DNA of 64,000 nt, taken from positions 62,001-126,000 of the forward strand of contig JBFWUS010000003.1 in NCBI GenBank assembly GCA_050247155.1, read 5' to 3'. Positions 33,737-42,093 of the stretch are shown here, piece by piece. The stretch's first letter is position 1; each line of letters opens with the position of its first letter. The notes below the pieces were generated by a model. The model made no database searches. It had not been told where the DNA came from and was given only the letters and a program-made list of their open reading frames with translations. This DNA comes from Mesorhizobium_G sp050247155. GTDB taxonomy: Bacteria > Pseudomonadota > Alphaproteobacteria > Rhizobiales > Rhizobiaceae. Position numbers and translations under genes: made by a program.

Positions 33737-34219
33737 ATGGCAGCCCCCCAGCGTAAATCAGACCCTAACAACAAGATCGCCGCGGAGAACCGCAAGGCGC
33801 GCTTCAACTATGAGGTGCTCGACACGCTCGAGGCCGGCTTGGTGCTGACCGGCACCGAGGTGAAGTCGCTGCGCGGCGGCCATGCCAACATCCAGGAGAG
33901 CTACGCGTCGCTGGAAGGCGGTGAGATCTGGCTGATCAATTCCTATCTGCCGGAATATCTGCAGGGCAACCGGTACAATCACGAGCCGCGTCGCAGGCGC
34001 AAGCTTCTGCTCTCCAAGCGCGAAATGGCGAAGCTGGGGCAGGCCGTCGAACGCGATGGCATGACCATGGTGCCGCTGAAAATCTATTTCAACGACCGGG
34101 GTAGGGCTAAGCTTCTGCTCGCCGTCGCGCGCGGTAAGAAACTGCACGACAAGCGCGAGACGGAAAAGCAACGCGATTGGGCGCGCGAAAAAGGCCGGCT
34201 GCTGAAGGATCGCGGGTAG
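33737..34219 (+). CDS. smpB: SsrA-binding protein
   Basis: 160 residues, the tmRNA-binding protein of trans-translation, which rescues stalled ribosomes. Conserved blocks: AENRKARFNYEVLDTLEAGL, GTEVKSLRGGHANIQESYA, the INSYLPEY region, RRRKLLLSKRE, and the basic C-terminal tail KKLHDKRETEKQRDWAREKG that enters the decoding centre. It follows dapA closely. In related rhizobia this region leads on to UDG, NYN and rpoZ, which here come 7.9 kb later. Confidence 0.97.
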   Translation: MAAPQRKSDPNNKIAAENRKARFNYEVLDTLEAGLVLTGTEVKSLRGGHANIQESYASLEGGEIWLINSYLPEYLQGNRYNHEPRRRRKLLLSKREMAKLGQAVERDGMTMVPLKIYFNDRGRAKLLLAVARGKKLHDKRETEKQRDWAREKGRLLKDRG

Positions 34220-34271
34220 GCAAACCGCTATTGCGGCAACAACCTCAATCGGCTGTTGCGATTTTGATCAG

Positions 34272-34393
34272 CGCCCCCTCACCCGGCCCTGCGGGCCACC
34301 CTCTCCCCGCTGGGGAGAGGAGGGCGGCGGCGATCTTGGCTCCCTCTTCTCCCCAGCGGGGAGAGGGTGGCCCGCAGGGCCGGGTGAGGGGGC
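34272..34393. repeat. Long inverted repeat (about 47-bp arms)
   Basis: The arm starting GCGCCCCCTCACCCGGCCCT near 34271 is mirrored almost perfectly by the arm ending at 34393; each arm itself holds a CTCCCCGC / GCGGGGAG stem. The spacer is about 28 bases. It sits between the convergent ends of smpB and the DUF6151 gene and could act as a bidirectional terminator, though the form is that of a REP/MITE-type mobile repeat. Confidence 0.85.
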
Positions 34394-34433
34394 GTTTGTG
34401 ACAGGCTCCACGTCCACGCCCTTCTATACGTTC

Positions 34434-34970
34434 TCAAGCCTCGATCTTTCCCGCGACTTGCACCTTTGGATTGCGGAACCCCATGGCGACCCACGCGGCG
34501 AAGAGCTTAGCGTAGAAGGATACAGTGTGTGTCTTCAGGTTGGGGATATCACCAGGCAGGCTTGAAGCGTCCGTCAGGTCGCCGGTCATGGTCCTGAGCT
34601 CCGGTTTTGGCCGCGAGTCTTCTGGCCACAGATGCAGGTAGACGCTCAGCCAATGCGCGCCCTTCATTTCGAGGAAAACCGGCGTGTTGCAGCAGGTCGC
34701 GACGACGCGGCGCGAGCCCGCATCGGCGGTCAGCCGGAACTCCTTCAGATATTCCTGGCCGGACAAGATGCGGACCCGATCCTTTCGGTATTCGGCGCTC
34801 GGTGTCGCCTGATAGCGGGTCAGCATGTTTTTACTCCCCGGCAGGGCCGAGAGCCGATTGGCCGCCGCCCGGCAACTGCTGCATAGGCATTCGGACACGA
34901 TCATCGGTGTTCCATGCACCTCAAGCTGCGTCTTCCCGCAAGCGCATCCGATTGTTCTAGCCTCGATCAT
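34434..34970 (-). CDS. DUF6151 (GFA-like zinc) protein
   Basis: 178 residues. The Cys pattern CACGK near residue 9, CLCSSC near 28 and TCCNTPVF near 92 matches the zinc-binding layout of the Gfa (glutathione-dependent formaldehyde-activating-like) fold; the whole fits DUF6151. Enzyme activity is not established. Its ATG overlaps the stop of the TetR gene by four bases (ATGA), so the two are coupled and the TetR protein probably controls this gene together with itself. Confidence 0.85.
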   Translation of the reverse strand: MIEARTIGCACGKTQLEVHGTPMIVSECLCSSCRAAANRLSALPGSKNMLTRYQATPSAEYRKDRVRILSGQEYLKEFRLTADAGSRRVVATCCNTPVFLEMKGAHWLSVYLHLWPEDSRPKPELRTMTGDLTDASSLPGDIPNLKTHTVSFYAKLFAAWVAMGFRNPKVQVAGKIEA

Positions 34971-35602
34971 TGAGCATTCTCCTCGGCAGCGTGAAACAAA
35001 TGCCGGATGTACCGGTCGAGATGATCGAGGCTTTCACGCGCCAGTTCGGGATCGTTGCCCGCCTTCGCCAGCACGAAAGCCCCCTGGATGACGGTCTGCG
35101 TGTGCCGCGCGAGGCTTGTCGCGGTCCAGCCCGCGTCGATGCCACGCTCGCGTCGCGCGGTCTCTATATCGGCTTCAAGCGTTGCCGCGTGCCCAAAAAT
35201 GCTGCGTGCGCAGGCATCGCGGATGTCGGGGTAGGTGGCATAAACTTCCTGCGCCAGCGTGCCGACCAGGCAGGTGAATTCGGCAATGCGGCCGGCGATA
35301 ATTGCTTTGCGGAAGGCGATATACGCCAAAACCCGATCCAGCGCATCGGACGGTTCGTGATAGGGAGCGGCTCCGAAGAACTGCGTGGTCGACTCGGTCC
35401 AGAAATCGGCCGCCGCGACGCCGAGAGCCTCCTTGCCGGCGAAATGATGGAAAAACGCGCCCTTGGTGACATCGGCCGTCCGACAAAGCTCATCTACCGA
35501 CGTGGCCGCAAAACCCTGCTCGCGGATGACGTCTCGTGCGGCCTCAAGGATGCGGAGGCGTGCGTTGCCGCGTTCGGGTGAAAGTTTGGTCGGTCGTGAC
35601 AT
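34967..35602 (-). CDS. TetR-family regulator
   Basis: 211 residues. HTH residues about 15-60: RILEAARDVIREQGFAATSV, then ADVTKGAFFHHFAGKEALG. The ligand domain resembles the TetR_C groups of NemR/AcnR-like regulators (TQTVIQGAFVLAKAGND near the end). A perfect palindrome (35610-35631) lies seven bases upstream of the ATG, showing autorepression. The coupled DUF6151 gene is the probable co-regulated target; inducer unknown, possibly an electrophile. Confidence 0.93.
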   Translation of the reverse strand: MSRPTKLSPERGNARLRILEAARDVIREQGFAATSVDELCRTADVTKGAFFHHFAGKEALGVAAADFWTESTTQFFGAAPYHEPSDALDRVLAYIAFRKAIIAGRIAEFTCLVGTLAQEVYATYPDIRDACARSIFGHAATLEADIETARRERGIDAGWTATSLARHTQTVIQGAFVLAKAGNDPELARESLDHLDRYIRHLFHAAEENAQ

Positions 35603-35609
35603 TCCACAT

Positions 35610-35631
35610 ACATACCGAACGGTCGGTATGT
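35610..35631. promoter_or_regulatory. TetR operator
   Basis: ACATACCGA and TCGGTATGT are perfect 9-bp inverted arms around a four-base centre ACGG; the site also reads as ACCGAACGGTCGGT. It sits seven bases before the TetR start, the typical autoregulatory place for this family. Confidence 0.8.
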
Positions 35632-35814
35632 GTCAAGTCAAAGATCATTCGCGCGGGAAGGTAGATTTCATTTTCGGGTGAGGGCGTGGGCGCGCGTAAG
35701 CCGTTTCCCGGCGGAGACACCCGGCAACGTGATGGAAATTTGCACGATCGAGCCGCGAATTCGGGGCAAAATCAGGCCAGTATGCGCGGTACCGGAATCA
35801 GTTTGTGAGCGGTT

Positions 35815-36531
35815 ATGGCGGCATCGAACCGACGCAGGATTTGGCTGTTTGCGCTTGGCGCAGGCAGTTTCGCGTTATTGATGGGAGTATTCGCTCTGAC
35901 CTACTTCCGCGCTTACTCGCCCGACCGCGCTGCCTATCCCGTGCGAGGCATCGACGTCTCCCATCACCAGAAGGAGATCGACTGGCGGCGCGTTGCGGCG
36001 GATGACGTTTCTTTCGCCATCATCAAGGCGACGGAAGGCGGCGACTGGGTGGACCGGCTGTTCGCCAAGAACCTAAGTGAGGCGAGGGCGGCCGGATTGG
36101 CTGTCGGCGCTTATCATTTCTATCGTTTCTGCCGACCACCGGCTGATCAGGCGAAAAATTTCATCGACGCCGTGCCGCGCGATAGGCCGCTTCTGCCGCC
36201 GGTGGTCGACATCGAATTCCATGGCAACTGTGAGCGCCGGCCCACCATCGAGGAGATGCACGCGGAACTGGCCGAATTCCTGGGACCGGTGGAAACCGCG
36301 TTTGGCAAGCCCGCGATCATCTACCTGATCGGCGAGGCCGAAGAGATGTATTCCGGCGCCATGCCTGATCGGCAGCGCTGGGTGCGCGCCATCGTCCAAC
36401 ATCCCGGCCACGAGAACTGGATCTACTGGCAGTTTCACAATCGCGGTCGGGTCGACGGGATCGAGGGCGATGTCGATCTCAACGTGCTGCAAGGCGGCGA
36501 AAGCGTTCTTCGTTCGCTCATCGGGGAATAG
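35815..36531 (+). CDS. Membrane-anchored GH25 muramidase (lysozyme)
   Basis: 238 residues. One N-terminal membrane helix (residues about 9-30) after a basic NRRR, without a clear cleavage site, then a glycoside hydrolase family 25 barrel. Catalytic residues are visible: Asp 47 in GIDVSHHQ, and Asp 132 and Glu 134 in VVDIEFHG. KATEGGDWVD, GAYHFYRF and YWQFHNRGRVDGI are further family blocks. It hydrolyses the MurNAc-GlcNAc bond of peptidoglycan; with the anchor it would act in the periplasm. No holin or phage gene is near, so it is a chromosomal cell-wall enzyme rather than an endolysin cassette. Confidence 0.92.
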   Translation: MAASNRRRIWLFALGAGSFALLMGVFALTYFRAYSPDRAAYPVRGIDVSHHQKEIDWRRVAADDVSFAIIKATEGGDWVDRLFAKNLSEARAAGLAVGAYHFYRFCRPPADQAKNFIDAVPRDRPLLPPVVDIEFHGNCERRPTIEEMHAELAEFLGPVETAFGKPAIIYLIGEAEEMYSGAMPDRQRWVRAIVQHPGHENWIYWQFHNRGRVDGIEGDVDLNVLQGGESVLRSLIGE

Positions 36532-36561
36532 GATGAGGATGAGGCTGACGTCGACAAAACA

Positions 36562-36590
36562 AACGCGCCGGCGGAGGGTGCCGGCGCGTT
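36562..36590 (+). terminator. Candidate terminator after the GH25 gene
   Basis: A perfect 11-bp stem AACGCGCCGGC / GCCGGCGCGTT with a seven-base loop, 30 bases after the GH25 stop, followed by CGCTTTTGG. Strong stem, weak T-tract. Confidence 0.6.
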
Positions 36591-36775
36591 CGCTTTTGGC
36601 AGTCTCGCCTGGGGTGTTAGGCGGCCCGCCGTTCCTGCCGTCCGTGGTTGGCCACAACACGACGATCAGGCTGAGATGATTCTGGCGCGGGCGGCATCGC
36701 GCGGCTATGGCGCCTTGCAACTTGAGTTACGGAGAATCCCTCCCTCAACGCAATCTAGCATCTGTTTGACCCGGT

Positions 36776-36797
36776 CAGGGCCGCCTTGGCGGCCCTG
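36776..36797 (-). terminator. Palindrome downstream of the binding-protein operon
   Basis: CAGGGCCGCC / GGCGGCCCTG form a 10-bp stem with a two-base centre, about 20 bases past the stop of the last gene of the uraD operon on the minus strand. No T-tract follows, so it may be an RNA-stabilising stem or a weak terminator. Confidence 0.5.
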
Positions 36798-36817
36798 TTA
36801 TCCGTTTGCCTGTCAGC

Positions 36818-37903
36818 CTATAGCGGCTTGCAGGGAGCCGCGCCGACCGCCGCCTTGCGGTCGTCGACGTCGGGCAGGAAGGTGTCGCTGAAGACCTCGG
36901 CGACGGCCGGCTGCCGCGCCAGTTTGCGCGTCTCGGCGGTGAGCTTCAGCAGCGCCTCCATGCGGTTCGCATCGATGCCGCCGACACCGCTGGCCAGCGT
37001 CGCCTTTCCACCCATGTCCTCTACCACGGTATCGACAAGCCGGCCGCGTTCGACTGCCGGAATACGCTTGGGATCGCGCTTCACGAGGGCCTCGATCGCG
37101 GCATCGGGATCGCATGCGGACGCCAGCACGCCACGATTGATCGCGCGGAGGAAACCCTTCACCACGTCCGGGTCGTCCTTGGCGAGCGTCTGCGAGGTCA
37201 TCACCACACTGCCGTACAATTCAGGCACGACATGCGGGTACTGGAGAAACCGCACTTCCGACGCCACGTCCTGGCCGGCGGATCGAACCGCGGCCGACAC
37301 GGTCGAGTAGTAGCCGAATAGCGCGTCGGCCCGGCCTTCCTTGATCTCGCCAAGAAGCGTCTTCCAGTCGCCATCATTGCCGACAACAGTCACCGATTGC
37401 CGATCGATGCCGGCCTTGCTGGCATATTGTTCGAACGTGTTCAGGCCGACATCGGTCGGGTGACCGGTGATCGTCAGCTTCTCCAGATCCTTCGGCTCCT
37501 TGACCTTGGAACCGGTCGGCACGACGACAACCGATGGCGAGCGGTCCATCAGCATGTAGACGCCGACAGGCGACGTCTTCGGATCGGCGGCCGCCCGCTC
37601 GACGATCGCTTGGAAATCACCATAGCCGAAGTCATAACCTTCCGTCGCCATGCGGCCGGCCGCGGTGAACGCGCCCTTGCCATCGACGAACTCTACCTCG
37701 AGGCCTTCATCGCGGAAATAGCCGCGATCGTCCGCCAGGATGAACCACGCATTGGCGCCGGAAAAACCGGAGTTCAGCAGGAATTTCACCTTGCGCATCG
37801 TCTGGCCGGTCTCCGCCGCGGGCTTCGCCTCCTGGGCGTGCAGACTGGTTGTGGCGGTAGCCATCAGCGCGGCCGCAAACAGGGCTTGCAGTACAGTTTT
37901 CAT
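36818..37903 (-). CDS. NMT1/THI5-like ABC substrate-binding protein, copy 1
   Basis: 361 residues. Sec signal peptide 1 to about 23 (cut after LHA). The mature protein opens with RKVKFLLNSGFSGANAWFIL and DDRGYFRDEGLEVEFVDGKG, the pattern of NMT1/SsuA-type periplasmic binding proteins used for pyrimidine precursors, sulfonates, nitrate or similar anions. It is a clear paralogue of the next gene (copy 2), 21 bases upstream on the same strand. No permease or ATPase gene follows. Last gene of the run uraD, MFS, copy 2, copy 1. Ligand may be a purine-derived ureide or pyrimidine by context. Confidence 0.88.
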   Translation of the reverse strand: MKTVLQALFAAALMATATTSLHAQEAKPAAETGQTMRKVKFLLNSGFSGANAWFILADDRGYFRDEGLEVEFVDGKGAFTAAGRMATEGYDFGYGDFQAIVERAAADPKTSPVGVYMLMDRSPSVVVVPTGSKVKEPKDLEKLTITGHPTDVGLNTFEQYASKAGIDRQSVTVVGNDGDWKTLLGEIKEGRADALFGYYSTVSAAVRSAGQDVASEVRFLQYPHVVPELYGSVVMTSQTLAKDDPDVVKGFLRAINRGVLASACDPDAAIEALVKRDPKRIPAVERGRLVDTVVEDMGGKATLASGVGGIDANRMEALLKLTAETRKLARQPAVAEVFSDTFLPDVDDRKAAVGAAPCKPL

Positions 37904-37924
37904 GATCGTTCCTCCCTCTCGCCT

Positions 37925-38998
37925 TTACTGCTTCTTCGCCAGCGGCTTCGCCCGCTCTTCGAGCGGCGGCAGGAAGGCGCGGGTGAAAATCTGCTCGGGC
38001 TTCGGCGTATGCGGCAGACGGCAGGCCTCGACCATCAGGTCGATCGAACGGCTGATCCGCTTGTCGTCGACATCACCAATGCCGATTACCGCACCTTCGG
38101 GATGCGCCATCTCGACTTCCAGGGTGCCCATCATGCGCGGGCCGTCGACCTCGCGCTTGAACTTGGGCGCCATCTTCTCCACCGCGTTCAGGGCTGCTTC
38201 TGGATCCTTCAGCGTCTCGACGATGCCGCGATTGACGGCGGCGACCAGCCCCTTCACCGCTTCGGGATTCTTGGCGATGAAATCCGGGCTCATCATCAGC
38301 GCATTGCCGTAGAGTTCCGGGATCAGATCCCGGTATTCGAGGAAATGCAGCTTCTCGCGTCCGTCGATGTCAATGCCCTTCAGCGCCGCGATGATCGTAT
38401 GGACGAAGCCGAACACACCGTCGACATTGCCGTCGACGACATCCTTCGCGTTGATCGCCATCGAGGCGTTGGAGCGCAGGATATGGATGCTATCGGGATC
38501 GAGGCCGCCGACCTTCGCATAGGGCGGGAAGGCCTCGAGCGCCGCGTCGATCGGATGGCCGATGATCACCTTGCCCTTCAGATCTTTGACGTCCTTGATT
38601 GGCCCGTCCTTGCGCACGGCGATGGTCAGCGGCGTGGTGTTGAAGGCCACATGTACAGCGGTCGGGCAGTTCTGCGGCCGCAGGCCTGCAAGCTTGATCA
38701 GCGCCGATACATCGCCATAGCATCCATCATAGCCTTGCAGGGTAGCCAGGGTAACCGAGGACGCGGCGCCGTCTCCCGCGTCGAACTGGATTTCCAGACC
38801 TGCATCCTTGAAATAGCCGCGCTCGTTGGCAAGGCAGAAGAAGGCGTGGGGGCCGGCGATTCCCGAATTCAACAGGATCTTGACCTTTCGCAGGTCGGCG
38901 CCAGTCGCGGCCGTCTGGGCAAGCGCCTGCGATACTGGGGTGGCGAGGGTTGCGGCGGCGCCCAATGCGCTCAACATGCCGCGTCGTGTCAGTTCCAT
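37925..38998 (-). CDS. NMT1/THI5-like ABC substrate-binding protein, copy 2
   Basis: 357 residues, paralogous to its neighbour: RKVKILLNSGIAGPHAFFCL and NERGYFKDAGLEIQFDAGDG align with the same region of copy 1, and both have an ELYG-type block (DLIPELYGNALMMS against HVVPELYGSVVMTS). The N-terminus MELTRRGMLSALGAAATLA has a twin-arginine-like start, unlike the Sec signal of copy 1, so the two copies may be exported by different routes. The gene follows the MFS permease gene by 91 bases on the same strand. Confidence 0.88.
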   Translation of the reverse strand: MELTRRGMLSALGAAATLATPVSQALAQTAATGADLRKVKILLNSGIAGPHAFFCLANERGYFKDAGLEIQFDAGDGAASSVTLATLQGYDGCYGDVSALIKLAGLRPQNCPTAVHVAFNTTPLTIAVRKDGPIKDVKDLKGKVIIGHPIDAALEAFPPYAKVGGLDPDSIHILRSNASMAINAKDVVDGNVDGVFGFVHTIIAALKGIDIDGREKLHFLEYRDLIPELYGNALMMSPDFIAKNPEAVKGLVAAVNRGIVETLKDPEAALNAVEKMAPKFKREVDGPRMMGTLEVEMAHPEGAVIGIGDVDDKRISRSIDLMVEACRLPHTPKPEQIFTRAFLPPLEERAKPLAKKQ

Positions 38999-39089
38999 GA
39001 TCGTATCCTCCGATGGAAGGGAAATTGAACACTTGTCTGCGAGGCAAGATCATCGGGGCGCATTGCGCCCCGATGATGGGTCAGGTCGG

Positions 39090-40433
39090 TCAGGCGGCCT
39101 GCCGGTCCTTCCGTCCATAGTTTCCGACGAACCAGATGATCAGGATAAAGGTGAGCGCTTCGACTGCGGACACCAGCCAAAGGCCATGGCTCATGACGCC
39201 GGTGGTGTCCTTCAGGTAGCCCATCAGGTAAGGTGCGCCGAAGCCGGCAAGGTTAGCCACCGAATTGATCAGCGCGATGCCCACGGCTGCCGCCGAGCCC
39301 GCCAAGAAGTGGTTTGGCATCTGCCAGAACACCGGGATGGCGGACATAGTGCCGACGACGGCGAGAGCCAGTGCGGCAAGTGCGAGCACGGCGTTGCCGG
39401 GGATAGCGAAGCCCAAGACCGCCAGGCCGATGGCGCCGGCAAGTGCCGCCAGACCAGTGTGATAACGCACTTCCTTGGTCCGGTCGGAATGGATGCCGTT
39501 GAGGATCATGCCTGCCGCGCCGCAGAGGTAGATCGCCGCCATGATCCAGCCGACGGTGGCCGGGCTGGTGAAGCCGAGTTCACGCACCGCGGACGGGCCG
39601 AAGAAGGTGAGCGTCGAGTTCGCCATGATGATGCAGAAATAGATGGCGATGAATTTCCAGACGGTTGGGTTCTTCAGCGACTTCATCACGCTGTGTTCGC
39701 GATGGCCGAGGGCCTTCTGGTCGCGCTCGATGTCTTCAATGAGCAGCTTCTTTTCGCCGTCGCTCAACCAATGCGCCTGATGCGGCTTGTCGGTCAGATA
39801 ATAGAGCGTGATGAAGCCCATGATGACCGATGGGATGCCTTCGATCAGGAAAACCCACTGCCAGCCCGACCAGCCATTCACGCCGCCGAGCTGCGTCATG
39901 ATCGTGCCGGCGAGCGGGCCGCCGATGACGCCGGCGAAAGCGGATGCCGACATGAACAGGCCAAACGCCTTGGCGCGGCGCAGCGACGGGTACCAATAGG
40001 TGAGGTAGAGGATGATGCCCGGATAGAAGCCGGCCTCGAACACGCCCAAAAGGAAACGCAGCGTGTAGAACTGCCAGGGCTGCGTCACGAACATGGTCAG
40101 GATGCAGATGATGCCCCAGCCGATGGTGATGCGTGCGATGGTGCGCTTTGCGCCGATCTTTTCGAGCAGCATATTGCTCGGCACTTCGAAGAAGAAATAG
40201 CCGAGGAAGAAGATGCCAGCGCCGAGGCCATAGACCGTCTCGCTGAACTGCAGGTCCTGCAACATGGTCAGCTTGGCGAAGCCGACATTGACCCGGTCGA
40301 TCCAGGCCAGCACCCACAGAAACATCAAAAAGGGAATCAGGCGCCAAGTTACCTTGCGGTAGACGCCTTCGAGTTGGTGGGAATTGGAGGTGGGCACAGT
40401 GCCTACCTGATCCGCTAAGGCTGCCGACGACAT
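39090..40433 (-). CDS. MFS transporter, anion:cation symporter family
   Basis: 447 residues with 12 predicted membrane helices. The start (YRKVTWRLIPFLMFLWVLAW, IDRVNVGFAKL) and the loop FFEVPSNMLLEKIGAKRTIA are hallmarks of the ACS family (phthalate/4-hydroxyphenylacetate/allantoate type permeases of rhizobia). It probably imports an organic anion; the adjacent uraD and divergent LysR suggest a purine breakdown product such as a ureide or urate, by inference. It lies 54 bases downstream of uraD in the same operon. Confidence 0.92.
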   Translation of the reverse strand: MSSAALADQVGTVPTSNSHQLEGVYRKVTWRLIPFLMFLWVLAWIDRVNVGFAKLTMLQDLQFSETVYGLGAGIFFLGYFFFEVPSNMLLEKIGAKRTIARITIGWGIICILTMFVTQPWQFYTLRFLLGVFEAGFYPGIILYLTYWYPSLRRAKAFGLFMSASAFAGVIGGPLAGTIMTQLGGVNGWSGWQWVFLIEGIPSVIMGFITLYYLTDKPHQAHWLSDGEKKLLIEDIERDQKALGHREHSVMKSLKNPTVWKFIAIYFCIIMANSTLTFFGPSAVRELGFTSPATVGWIMAAIYLCGAAGMILNGIHSDRTKEVRYHTGLAALAGAIGLAVLGFAIPGNAVLALAALALAVVGTMSAIPVFWQMPNHFLAGSAAAVGIALINSVANLAGFGAPYLMGYLKDTTGVMSHGLWLVSAVEALTFILIIWFVGNYGRKDRQAA

Positions 40434-40487
40434 TGTTAATTACCTCCCATGTCCGTCCGATGTCTTGTTAAATCTCCTCCCGGTCGG

Positions 40488-41027
40488 TCAGGCCGCCGGT
40501 GCGAATATCGTCTCCCGGTCGCTCTCGACGAGCGCATCCAGCCGGTAGCGGCTGATATTGCCGATCTGCCGCAGCGCCTCCGTGCGCTCCGTTTCGCTGT
40601 CTCGCTCAAGCCGATGACGGAACTCGGCGAAAATGCCGGCCTTGGTGTAGTGGCGGACGCAAACGATGAACGGAAAGCCGTGGCGGGAACGGTACCGACG
40701 GTTCAGATCGTCGATCTCGGCGACCTCGGCGGGCGTAAGCCGGTCGAGTCCGGCCGTTCCCTGTTCGACAGTCGACTCCTCGGTCATGACGCCTTGCTTG
40801 GCTTCGCGTCCGGCAAGATCGGGATGAGCGCACAAGAACTCCTGCCGCGAGAGCGGGTCTTGGCGCTGAACGATTTCCAGCATGGCTGCATGCAGAGCCG
40901 AAACGTCCGCGAACGGCCGGCGCTGCCACGCCTGGTTGGCCACCCAGGGCGAGTTCTCGAAGACGCGGCCGAGATAGCCGACGAATTCGCTGCGGCCCAT
41001 CTGGTTGATCGTGTCGAGGTTGAGCAT
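40488..41027 (-). CDS. uraD: OHCU decarboxylase
   Basis: 179 residues (189 if the frame is read from 41057). 2-oxo-4-hydroxy-4-carboxy-5-ureidoimidazoline decarboxylase gives S-allantoin in uric acid breakdown. Features: FVGYLGRVFENSPWVANQAW, RRPFADVSALHAAM with the active-site His, AHPDLAG, RYRSRHGFPFIVCVR and the final EALRQIGNISRYRLDALV. First gene of the operon with an MFS permease and two binding proteins; LysR divergent. No hydroxyisourate hydrolase or urate oxidase gene is in the window, so the rest of the pathway must be elsewhere. Confidence 0.94.
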   Translation of the reverse strand: MLNLDTINQMGRSEFVGYLGRVFENSPWVANQAWQRRPFADVSALHAAMLEIVQRQDPLSRQEFLCAHPDLAGREAKQGVMTEESTVEQGTAGLDRLTPAEVAEIDDLNRRYRSRHGFPFIVCVRHYTKAGIFAEFRHRLERDSETERTEALRQIGNISRYRLDALVESDRETIFAPAA

Positions 41028-41170
41028 TGTCGGTCCCGAGACTGCATTTTTCTGCATAAACGGTGCGGGAGAGGGCCGTTTTGGTCAACGCGGCCCAGCA
41101 AATAGCCAATATTAGAAAATCGAATAATGGTATGATGGTCGTGCGATCATGGATCGACGGGGGGCAGGCT

Positions 41171-42091
41171 ATGTCCAAGGAAGATGCTGTCGATGCCCAT
41201 CTGCTGCGCGCGTTCTGCGCCTTGATGGCTGAGGGCAGCGTCACCCGCGCGGCTGTCCGGCTGGAACAGTCGCAGCCGGCGGTCAGCCTTGCGCTTGGCA
41301 AGCTGCGAGAAATCTTCTCCGACCAGTTGCTGGTCCGCGGGCGCGACGGCATGGTGCCGACTGAACGGGCGCTTGCGCTGCTGCCGCGCGCGCAGACGCT
41401 GCTCGCCGATATCGAGGGATTGGTGGATGCCACCGCGCCGTTCGATGCGTCATCGAGCAATCACAGCTTCACCATTGCCTCGCCGGATTATCTCGCGCCT
41501 GTGTTCCATGCCGAGATCGTCAGCGCGGTGCGCCGGGAGGCGCCGGGGGTCAGCCTCGTCATCCGCGCGCTTGGTCCGGATTTCGATTTCGAAAGTGCAC
41601 TGGCGCGGGGCGAGGTCGACATCGTCATCGGCAACTGGCCGTCGCCGCCCAACTATCTGCGCCGTTCGATCCTGTTGCAGGACGACATCGTCTGCCTCAT
41701 GAGCCAAGCGCATCCGCTCGCCGGCGGCGATTTCACCGATGCGGCCTATCTCGCCGCGTCGCACATCGTGCCGGTCACCTATTCGGTGGCGCATCGCGGC
41801 GTAGTCGAGACGCATCTTTCCGGCATGCGGGCGAGCCGGGCGCGAACCGTGGCGCTGTCCTATTTCGGCGCGGCGCCTTATATGCTGCTGCAATCGGATC
41901 TGATCTTTTCGACCAGCCGGCATTTCGCCGCCTATTTTGCCGGGTTTCTGCCGCTGGTGATCCGCGAGTCGCCGATCGCCTTTCCGGCGATGACTTTCTA
42001 CCAACTCTGGCATGACCGTACGCATCATTCGCCGATGCATCGCTGGCTGAGAGAGCTGGTGATGCGGGCGCGAAGCAGCCTGTCCGCTTGA
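41171..42091 (+). CDS. LysR-family transcriptional regulator
   Basis: 306 residues. HTH residues about 8-65: DAHLLRAFCALMAEGSVTRA, AAVRLEQSQPAVSLALGKLR and a typical recognition helix. The effector domain is a PBP2 fold (PDYLAPVFHAEIVSAVRREA). I start at ATG 41171; the longer frame from 41063 is not supported. It is divergent from uraD with a 143-base A/T-containing control region (ATAGCCAATATTAG near 41103), so it should regulate the uraD operon, likely with a purine or ureide inducer. Confidence 0.93.
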   Translation: MSKEDAVDAHLLRAFCALMAEGSVTRAAVRLEQSQPAVSLALGKLREIFSDQLLVRGRDGMVPTERALALLPRAQTLLADIEGLVDATAPFDASSSNHSFTIASPDYLAPVFHAEIVSAVRREAPGVSLVIRALGPDFDFESALARGEVDIVIGNWPSPPNYLRRSILLQDDIVCLMSQAHPLAGGDFTDAAYLAASHIVPVTYSVAHRGVVETHLSGMRASRARTVALSYFGAAPYMLLQSDLIFSTSRHFAAYFAGFLPLVIRESPIAFPAMTFYQLWHDRTHHSPMHRWLRELVMRARSSLSA

Positions 42092-42093
42092 CT

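Noticed and set aside
38826..40418. 530-residue plus-strand frame over the MFS and binding-protein genes
   Set aside because: His/Arg/Asp-rich shadow of membrane-protein codons in the minus strand; no recognisable fold.
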